Of a stretch of 11,178 nt of DNA, positions 7,071 to 11,178 are shown piece by piece (position 1 is the stretch's first letter; each line of letters begins with the position of its first letter). The position numbers and the translations under genes were made by a program. Source of the stretch: Lachnospiraceae bacterium (lineage in GTDB: Bacteria; Bacillota; Clostridia; Lachnospirales; Lachnospiraceae); NCBI GenBank assembly GCA_017961385.1, contig JAGCXJ010000066.1:1-11178 (forward strand), in the 5' to 3' direction. The notes under the pieces were generated by a model. That model was given only the letters and a program-made list of their open reading frames with translations, was not told where the DNA came from and did no database searches.

Positions 7071-8167
7071 ACTTCCACCTCTTCATGGTCCTGTTTGGGC
7101 TGCTCTATATACTTCCTTAATACAAAATGCATACATGTGCCTTCTCCCTCTTTGCTGGTGGCCCATATATATCCGCCGTGGTCCTCCACGATCTTTTTGA
7201 CTATCGAAAGCCCGATGCCGCTGCCTCCCTTTGAAGAGTTTCTTGATGCATCGGTCCTGTAGAATCTCTCAAATATGTTTCCAATGTCCTTGGCCGATAT
7301 TCCCTTGCCGTTATCTTCTATCTCAACACGTATTGAATCGACCGCATCAAGGAGTCTTATATCTATTACTCCGTGCTCCTTGTCCATATATTTGACAGAG
7401 TTTCCGATTATGTTGTTTATTACCTTCTTAAACTGCTCGGGATCGGCTATTATCCTGGTTCCCGGCTCAAGCAGATTTGAATAGTTTAATTCGATGTTCT
7501 TGTTCTCAAGATCCATCCCGACCTCTTCAACACAGTCATTAAAGAAGTCAGAAACGTCTATCCTGTGGAAGGTATAAGGTATGCGATTCGAATCTATGCC
7601 CGAATAATACGTAAGCTCATTTATCAGCCTGTCCATCTCTATCGCCTTGTTGTAGATGGTCTTGACGTATTTTTCCTTCTTTTCATCGGTATCCGCGACA
7701 CCGTCCATAATGCCTTCAACATATCCCTTGATGGCAGTAATGGGCGTTTTAAGATCGTGAGTGATGTTGCTTATAAGTTCTCTGTTTTTCTGTTCATTGT
7801 GAAGCGTGTCTTCAGAGCTTTCCTTGAGCCTGAGTCTCATATCCTCATAGCTCTTGAACAGTTCTCCTATCTCTCCGCTGCACTCGTCTGTGGGAAGAAC
7901 ATAGTCGAAATTTCCCTTTGTTATGCAGTCCATCGCTTCATTGAGCTTCCTTATATGAGCAAACACTCCCTTGTTTGTCCACGTGGTAAGGATCAGCGCC
8001 ATTATTAAAAGTGCCGCTATGAGTGCTATGAACACCTCCATAAAAAGAGGTCTCGGTACAAAATCACTTCCCGATACCAGCACCAGCACAAAACCGACTA
8101 TTGCTATAAACACCGGAATTGAGAGCAGTATCACATATGTAATTGTCAGTCTCTTCTTCAGGTTCAT
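7067..8167 (-). CDS. Sensor histidine kinase with almost no extracytoplasmic loop
   Basis: A 366-residue membrane kinase, partner of the adjacent response regulator. Two membrane helices (about 9-32 and 43-63) are joined by only about ten residues outside the cell. A HAMP linker follows (about 64-117), then the HisKA domain with ITHDLKTP (phospho-acceptor His137) and the ATPase domain with N-box Asn256, DNGKGIS (Asp285) and GGSGIGLSIVKKIV (314-327). The short loop places it with intramembrane-sensing kinases such as those of the Lia/Bce type, which report envelope stress; that role is inference. The start is forced: a TAA lies in frame at 8171-8173, two codons upstream, and no later ATG precedes the first helix. 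There is no ribosome binding site before this ATG, and an extended -10 box lies 6 bases away. Confidence 0.93.
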   Translation of the reverse strand: MNLKKRLTITYVILLSIPVFIAIVGFVLVLVSGSDFVPRPLFMEVFIALIAALLIMALILTTWTNKGVFAHIRKLNEAMDCITKGNFDYVLPTDECSGEIGELFKSYEDMRLRLKESSEDTLHNEQKNRELISNITHDLKTPITAIKGYVEGIMDGVADTDEKKEKYVKTIYNKAIEMDRLINELTYYSGIDSNRIPYTFHRIDVSDFFNDCVEEVGMDLENKNIELNYSNLLEPGTRIIADPEQFKKVINNIIGNSVKYMDKEHGVIDIRLLDAVDSIRVEIEDNGKGISAKDIGNIFERFYRTDASRNSSKGGSGIGLSIVKKIVEDHGGYIWATSKEGEGTCMHFVLRKYIEQPKQDHEEVEV

Positions 8168-8173
8168 GATTTA

Positions 8174-8182
8174 AGTATATCA
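8174..8182 (-). promoter_or_regulatory. Extended -10 promoter directly before the kinase ATG
   Basis: The minus strand reads TGATATACT, that is a TGn extension plus TATACT (5 of 6 bases to consensus). Only 6 bases separate the -10 box from the ATG of the histidine kinase, so the first transcribed base would be at or very near the A of the start codon. No good -35 box is present at 16-18 bp, as is common for extended -10 promoters. An upstream promoter with a longer leader cannot be excluded. Confidence 0.55.
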
Positions 8183-8299
8183 CTTATGTTTGTCTATAAA
8201 AGAAAGTATTTGGGATAAAAATATTAAAAAATAATAAACATTTGTGAATATTGCACAGTTTTTAAACTTTGTTTTTGTAATCTTTGTCCAATAATTGTC

Positions 8300-8328
8300 T
8301 TGTTCCTGATCAGGACTTCAACGATAAT
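8300..8328 (+). promoter_or_regulatory. Candidate promoter with palindromic operator before the 82-aa gene
   Basis: A -10 box GATAAT (8323-8328) is preceded at 17 bp by a weak -35 TTGTTC (8300-8305). The spacer holds a perfect 12-bp palindrome, TCCTGATCAGGA (8304-8315), which a dimeric repressor could use to block RNA polymerase. An alternative pairing using AATAAT near 8290 exists. The wider intergenic stretch (8168-8396, 229 bp) is AT-rich and shows nothing else I can name. Confidence 0.4.
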
Positions 8329-8363
8329 ACAGGTGTAAAGAGAAAAAGAGAGTAAAAAGAAAC

Positions 8364-8379
8364 GTGTCCGGGGAGACAC
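8364..8379 (+). promoter_or_regulatory. Leader stem-loop next to the ribosome binding site of the 82-aa gene
   Basis: GTGTC (8364-8368) and GACAC (8375-8379) form a 5-bp stem with the purine-rich loop CGGGGA. It ends 3 bases before the AAGGAGG site (8383-8389). It could stabilise the mRNA or modulate access to the site; the stem is short. Confidence 0.35.
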
Positions 8380-8396
8380 AAGAAGGAGGAAATATT

Positions 8397-8645
8397 ATGA
8401 AAATCTATAACATCGAAAACACAAAGGAATTCTTTGAAACACTTAACGAATGCGAAGGCAATGTTGAACTCGTAAACAATCAGGGCGAGCACATTGAGCT
8501 CAGCAGCGAAAAAGGAAGCAATCTTAATATTCTTTCAGAGACTTACGTTGACGGTATCATCAAGGAGATGGAGCTTTGCTTTGCAAACAAGAATGATGCT
8601 GTAAAGATCTTTCAGTTCCTTTCAGGAATGCACAACGTAGCTTAA
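8397..8645 (+). CDS. Small protein of unknown function (82 aa)
   Basis: An 82-residue, acidic, probably cytoplasmic protein without signal peptide or membrane segment. The start at 8397 (MKIYNIENTKEFFETL) is set by AAGGAGG 7 bases upstream; an in-frame ATG at 8364 would place translation through the leader hairpin and the ribosome binding site itself. The pattern is an N-terminal helix with a Cys (NECEGN), a beta-rich middle (VELVNNQGEHIELSS) and a C-terminal helix (NDAVKIFQFLSG). From memory it resembles a family of about 80-residue proteins common in Lachnospiraceae that are sometimes mislabelled as poly(A) polymerase; I see no nucleotidyltransferase motif. It is monocistronic, with its own candidate promoter and a strong terminator. 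It is the only gene on the plus strand in the middle of the window. Confidence 0.8.
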   Translation: MKIYNIENTKEFFETLNECEGNVELVNNQGEHIELSSEKGSNLNILSETYVDGIIKEMELCFANKNDAVKIFQFLSGMHNVA

Positions 8646-8663
8646 TACAGAACAGATATAAAG

Positions 8664-8697
8664 AATGGCTGATGCAGACCGCATCAGCCATTTTTTT
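8664..8697 (+). terminator. Strong rho-independent terminator after the 82-aa gene
   Basis: A perfect 13-bp stem, with TGGCTGATGC (8666-8675) against GCATCAGCCA (8681-8690) plus two A-T pairs at the base. The loop is AGACC and seven T follow (8691-8697). It sits 18 bases after the stop. The rubrerythrin gene converges from the other side and ends 11 bases away, so the hairpin may also serve it, though its T-run on that strand is poorer. Confidence 0.92.
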
Positions 8698-8707
8698 ACC
8701 CATATCT

Positions 8708-9292
8708 TTATCCGAAGTATCTCTCAAGAAGTCCCTTGAGTGCTTTTCCGTGTCTTGCTGCGTCACGAGCCATCTCATGAACTGTGTCGTGTATAGCATC
8801 AAGATTGTTCTTCTTTGCACATTTAGCAAGATCAAACTTGCCGGCTGTAGCACCGAACTCGCAGTCAACTCTCCATTTGAGATTATCCTTTGTTGTTGCT
8901 TTCATGTTGGATTCAAGATCCTCGCCGAGAAGCTCTGCAAACTTAGCTGCATGCTCTGCCTCTTCAAAAGCAGCCTTCTCCCAGTATAGGCCGATCTCGG
9001 GATATCCTTCTCTGTGTGCAACACGTGCCATGCAAAGGTACATGCCTACCTCAGAGCATTCACCCTGGAAATTTGCCTTCAGCTGATCAAAGATATACTT
9101 CTTGTCTTCCTCGCTGATATCGGGATTGTTCTTAACTGTCTTGGCATATACGCCAAACTCATGCTCTGCAGCAAGTGTCAGCTCACCCTCGACAGCCTTG
9201 AACTTGTCACTGCCTGCGTGGCAGATAGGGCATTCTTCAGGGGGATTGTCACCTTCATGGATATAACCGCATACCGAACATACATATTTCAT
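8708..9292 (-). CDS. Reverse rubrerythrin (NADH peroxidase-type)
   Basis: A 194-residue cytoplasmic non-heme iron protein. It has the reversed order of the revRbr class: an N-terminal rubredoxin-type Fe(Cys)4 site (Cys5, Cys8, Cys21, Cys24; CSVCGYIHEG and CPICHAG), then a four-helix diiron domain (about 40-194). Proteins of this type, such as those of Clostridium acetobutylicum, reduce H2O2 and O2 with electrons from NADH through partner reductases. Diiron candidates are Glu78, Glu111-x-x-His114 and Glu145. The second ExxH motif is changed: HEMARDAARHGKAL has Ala178 where I expect Glu three residues before His181. The start is set by a full AAGGAGGT 5 bases upstream. A promoter with a PerR-like site lies about 60 bases upstream. 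Confidence 0.92.
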   Translation of the reverse strand: MKYVCSVCGYIHEGDNPPEECPICHAGSDKFKAVEGELTLAAEHEFGVYAKTVKNNPDISEEDKKYIFDQLKANFQGECSEVGMYLCMARVAHREGYPEIGLYWEKAAFEEAEHAAKFAELLGEDLESNMKATTKDNLKWRVDCEFGATAGKFDLAKCAKKNNLDAIHDTVHEMARDAARHGKALKGLLERYFG

Positions 9293-9306
9293 ACGTAACC
9301 TCCTTC

Positions 9307-9318
9307 GCGCAATGGCGC
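9307..9318 (-). promoter_or_regulatory. Small GC hairpin just upstream of the rubrerythrin ribosome binding site
   Basis: On the minus strand GCGC, loop CATT, GCGC forms a 4-bp stem directly before AAGGAGGT (9298-9305). It is short, and a regulatory role is a guess. Confidence 0.25.
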
Positions 9319-9343
9319 TTCATACATTTTTCCTTGCTGGAAA

Positions 9344-9358
9344 TTATAAATATGATAT
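9344..9358 (-). promoter_or_regulatory. Candidate PerR operator in the rubrerythrin promoter
   Basis: The minus strand reads ATATCATATTTATAA, matching 12 of the 14 defined bases of the Bacillus/Clostridium PerR box TTATAATnATTATAA. It covers the -10 box, where a bound repressor would block initiation. Peroxide control of reverse rubrerythrin by PerR is known in Clostridium acetobutylicum. The AT-rich background makes a chance match possible. Confidence 0.45.
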
Positions 9359-9380
9359 CGGATTTTCATACAAATATCAA
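9352..9380 (-). promoter_or_regulatory. Sigma-A promoter of the rubrerythrin gene
   Basis: TTGATA (9375-9380) and TATCAT (9352-9357) are each 5 of 6 to consensus with an exact 17-bp spacer. Transcription would begin near 9345, giving a leader of about 53 bases. It is the best-formed promoter in the window. Confidence 0.75.
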
Positions 9381-9396
9381 TCTGAAAAAAATATAT

Positions 9397-10503
9397 TTAT
9401 CTGCTCTTTCCGACAAGTATCCTGAGCACCGGTATCTTTGCGATTATGACAGCGCTGACAAGCGATACGATACTGATAATCATAGCTTCGATCGGTATGT
9501 GATACCATCGTATTCCAGTCATGTTGTTGGTAAAGGAAGCCATGACAATCAGGATATAATATCCCTGAAGGATGTACACTCCGAGACTGTTTTTTCCAAA
9601 CGCTGTTAAAACAGGCCACTTATATGACTTAAAAGCTATAGAAAGTCTGTCAAAGAGCATCATAAAGAACATGCTTCCGAATAGACCAATGACAAATCTG
9701 TAGACATCTATCACAAGCTGCTTATACCAGTTTGCCCTGCTTAATCTGTATCCTGTAAGATATATAAATGCTCTTTCATCATAAAACATATAAAGACATG
9801 CAAAGATGATACCGGTAATGACAAGCCACATTACAGGCTTTTTTTCGTATGAGGATTTATATAAGTCGATCACTTTTCCTCTGCTTTCGCTGTCAAGACA
9901 CTTGTTTATATAGAACGCTCCTATATAATACGGCATCAGGTACTTGTATACTCCAAGATTTGCTGCATCCGGCAAAAAAAACATGACAAGGAAGCCAAGT
10001 ACATATAAAGGAATATTGTCAGCCAGATAAAAATGCATGACAAATACTATGGTAAGACAGATAAGCACTGCCCACAGAAACCACAGATTGGTAAGAAAAT
10101 AGCTGAAAAAGGATATAAAAAAATCCTTCCAGACGGTATCAGCCACAGAGGAAAGTCCGTTAAGCCAGAATCCTCTCGCAAATTCAAACAGTGTCCACAA
10201 AAAGATCGGCATTATATAGGTAAAATACCTCTTTGCCAAGAATCTTAACTGCTTTTTTCTGTCACCCTCAAGCTTTTTTAGACTGAAGTAGGCAAACCAT
10301 CCTGCAAGGATCATGAACAGCGGCATATGAAAACTGTAAATGAACTGATATACCTTATTGCTCCAGTACCTTGAATTGATGAAATAATCCCATCCGTTTC
10401 CGTTCTGTATGCAATGGCCGAAAATGACTAGGATGATGGCAAAGCCTCTTATGACATCAGCTTTAATATTTCTTTCTATGTATTGATTTTTAACATTTTT
10501 CAT
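9397..10503 (-). CDS. Acyltransferase family 3 membrane protein
   Basis: A 368-residue integral membrane protein with about ten hydrophobic helices, the usual size for acyltransferase family 3 (PF01757). Members move acetyl or other acyl groups onto surface polysaccharides, peptidoglycan or lipids. The family's N-terminal motif is present: DVIRGFAIILVIFGH (Arg19, His30), then YSFHMPLFMILAGW (His59). The acceptor is unknown. No glycosyltransferase or other envelope-polymer gene is next to it. The start has no clear ribosome binding site, but a TAA lies in frame upstream and no other Met precedes the first motif. It is richer in Lys, Phe and Tyr and more AT-rich than its neighbours, which may hint at separate origin. 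No hairpin follows its stop; rubrerythrin lies 104 bp downstream on the same strand with its own promoter. Confidence 0.9.
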   Translation of the reverse strand: MKNVKNQYIERNIKADVIRGFAIILVIFGHCIQNGNGWDYFINSRYWSNKVYQFIYSFHMPLFMILAGWFAYFSLKKLEGDRKKQLRFLAKRYFTYIMPIFLWTLFEFARGFWLNGLSSVADTVWKDFFISFFSYFLTNLWFLWAVLICLTIVFVMHFYLADNIPLYVLGFLVMFFLPDAANLGVYKYLMPYYIGAFYINKCLDSESRGKVIDLYKSSYEKKPVMWLVITGIIFACLYMFYDERAFIYLTGYRLSRANWYKQLVIDVYRFVIGLFGSMFFMMLFDRLSIAFKSYKWPVLTAFGKNSLGVYILQGYYILIVMASFTNNMTGIRWYHIPIEAMIISIVSLVSAVIIAKIPVLRILVGKSR

Positions 10504-10546
10504 GGCATACTGTGTTTAATTCATATTTATATACAGAGGTATCAAT

Positions 10547-10678
10547 ATGGCAGGTTCATTCTTGATTTTGGGCGGAGGCCTTTTAATAATCATCATCGCA
10601 GTTGTGATAAGCGTTGTTTCAACCGTCGTTTCTAGCCTTGCAAGCTTTATCGGAACAAAGAGCGATGACGAAGACTGA
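10547..10678 (+). CDS. 43-residue single-helix membrane protein
   Basis: A small reading frame found by translating the plus strand. It starts MAGSFLILGGGLLIIIIAVV, continues with a Val/Ser/Ala-rich stretch (about residues 20-35) and ends in the charged tail GTKSDDED. The profile is one membrane helix (about 4-30), with a glycine patch GGG and an acidic end that is probably cytoplasmic. An AGAGG lies 7 bases before the ATG, and a hairpin terminator follows 12 bases after the TGA, so it has the layout of a complete single gene. It diverges from the acyltransferase gene, 43 bp away. I do not recognise a family. It could be a stress or toxin-type small membrane protein, or a subunit of a larger membrane assembly; neither can be shown here. 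Confidence 0.65.
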   Translation: MAGSFLILGGGLLIIIIAVVISVVSTVVSSLASFIGTKSDDED

Positions 10679-10689
10679 TGAATATATTT

Positions 10690-10718
10690 TAAGCGCATCC
10701 CGCTTGGGAATGCGCTTA
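10690..10718. terminator. Shared hairpin terminator between the small membrane protein gene and ahcY
   Basis: TAAGCGCAT (10690-10698) pairs with ATGCGCTTA (10710-10718). After a one-base bulge, CCC pairs with GGG around the loop GCTT. On the plus strand it is followed by TTTTATTG, a fair U-tract for the 43-residue gene. The convergent adenosylhomocysteinase gene stops 10 bases away, so the hairpin may end both transcripts, though the minus-strand tail is less T-rich. Confidence 0.75.
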
Positions 10719-10727
10719 TTTTATTGT

Positions 10728-11178
10728 TTATAATGAAGCATTCAGATATGCTATCTGTTCTTCGGTGAGTTTATCGATCTTCTTTCCAAGGAATGCAAGC
10801 TTTCTTGATGCAACATCCATATCAACATCAGTAGGAACATCGATGAGCATGCTGTCCATCTGTCCCTGATGCTCTACAAGATACTTCGCTGAGAGCGCCT
10901 GTATCGCAAAGCTCATGTCCATTATCTCTGCGGGATGTCCGTCACCTGCAGCAAGATTTACAAGTCTTCCCTCTGCTATAACGCACAGCCACTGACCTGT
11001 CGCAAGCTTGTATCCCATTATGTTATTTCTCATCTGCTTTGATTCAACAGCCATTTTTCTAAGACCGGCCATATCCACCTCGCAGTCAAAGTGACCTGCA
11101 TTAGTAAGGATAGCGCCGTCTTTCATAACAGCAAAATCATCAGCATCTATTACCTTGTCACAACCTGTCACGGTCACG
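10728..11178 (-). CDS. ahcY: Adenosylhomocysteinase, C-terminal part (5' end beyond window)
   Basis: The last 149 codons of S-adenosylhomocysteine hydrolase, which splits S-adenosylhomocysteine to homocysteine and adenosine and so closes the activated methyl cycle. The fragment is open through the right edge; the true start is not in the window. Diagnostic blocks are VTVTGCDKVI, MKDGAILTNAGHFDCEVD (the NAD-site GHFDxE) and NLAAGDGHPAEIMDMSFAIQALSAKYL. The protein ends at EEQIAYLNASL and lacks the Lys/Tyr-containing tail (GPxKPxxYRY) that in classical enzymes reaches into the neighbouring subunit's NAD site. That makes it the short-tailed type known from Thermotoga and some other bacteria and archaea. 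Regulation cannot be seen, as the upstream region is outside the window. Confidence 0.93.
   Translation of the reverse strand, partial: VTVTGCDKVIDADDFAVMKDGAILTNAGHFDCEVDMAGLRKMAVESKQMRNNIMGYKLATGQWLCVIAEGRLVNLAAGDGHPAEIMDMSFAIQALSAKYLVEHQGQMDSMLIDVPTDVDMDVASRKLAFLGKKIDKLTEEQIAYLNASL

Noticed and set aside
6378..8167. VanRS-like pair as part of a glycopeptide-resistance cluster
   Set aside because: No vanH, ligase, vanX or vanY-type gene is present; resemblance of the pair alone is typical of many Firmicute two-component systems.
8364..8396. Upstream in-frame start for the 82-residue protein
   Set aside because: Translation from there would read through the leader hairpin and the AAGGAGG site, and it has no site of its own.
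8560..8868. Minus-strand frame overlapping the 82-residue gene and rubrerythrin
   Set aside because: It would cross the strong terminator hairpin and overlap two well-supported genes in other frames.
9381..9396. Run of seven A on the plus strand as a terminator for the acyltransferase
   Set aside because: On the minus strand it is a T-run after the stop but no stem precedes it, so a hairpin terminator is not supported.
10504..10546. Divergent promoters for the acyltransferase and the 43-residue gene
   Set aside because: The 43-bp gap is AT-rich with several partial -10 matches, but no -35/-10 pair at proper spacing is convincing on either strand.

Overview
The window reads as low-to-mid GC DNA from an anaerobic member of the Firmicutes, most likely class Clostridia and plausibly Lachnospiraceae. 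Pointers are strong AGGAGG-type ribosome binding sites, a reverse-architecture rubrerythrin, a VanRS-like two-component pair, a PepD-type M20 dipeptidase and a short-tailed adenosylhomocysteinase. The family-level placement is inference. Coding is dense, almost all on the minus strand, and no gene-free stretch exceeds 300 bases. I see no insertion sequence, CRISPR array, tRNA or rRNA.

Bases 1-4687 (minus strand) hold a tightly packed run. In transcription order it is a cytoplasmic diguanylate cyclase, the dipeptidase PepD, a fused YjdI-like iron-sulfur / YjdJ-like acetyltransferase protein, a 76-residue unknown, a PHP-domain phosphoesterase, and an RluA-family pseudouridine synthase cut by the left edge. 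Gaps are 8-19 bp, with one 13-bp overlap, so a single operon is likely. An NhaC-family antiporter (4739-6262) lies 51 bp upstream and may feed the same transcript from its own promoter near 6319-6348.

Bases 6336-8182 hold a response regulator / sensor kinase pair with a 4-bp overlap. A hairpin terminator closes it. Its promoter seems to start the kinase mRNA at or just before the ATG. The kinase has almost no extracytoplasmic loop, which suggests membrane-stress sensing.

Bases 8300-8697 hold a plus-strand 82-residue protein of unknown function, with a candidate promoter containing a perfect palindrome, a leader hairpin and a strong terminator. It converges with a reverse rubrerythrin (8708-9292), a cytoplasmic peroxide/oxygen reductase. 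The rubrerythrin promoter carries a good match to a PerR operator, but the protein seems to lack one expected diiron ligand.

Bases 9397-11178 hold a membrane acyltransferase and, diverging from it, a 43-residue single-helix membrane protein. A shared hairpin separates that small gene from the 3' end of an adenosylhomocysteinase gene cut by the right edge.

The most notable items are the iron-sulfur/acetyltransferase fusion, the apparent loss of a diiron ligand in the rubrerythrin, the kinase gene without a leader, and the overlooked 43-residue membrane protein. No wholly new multi-gene system is evident.
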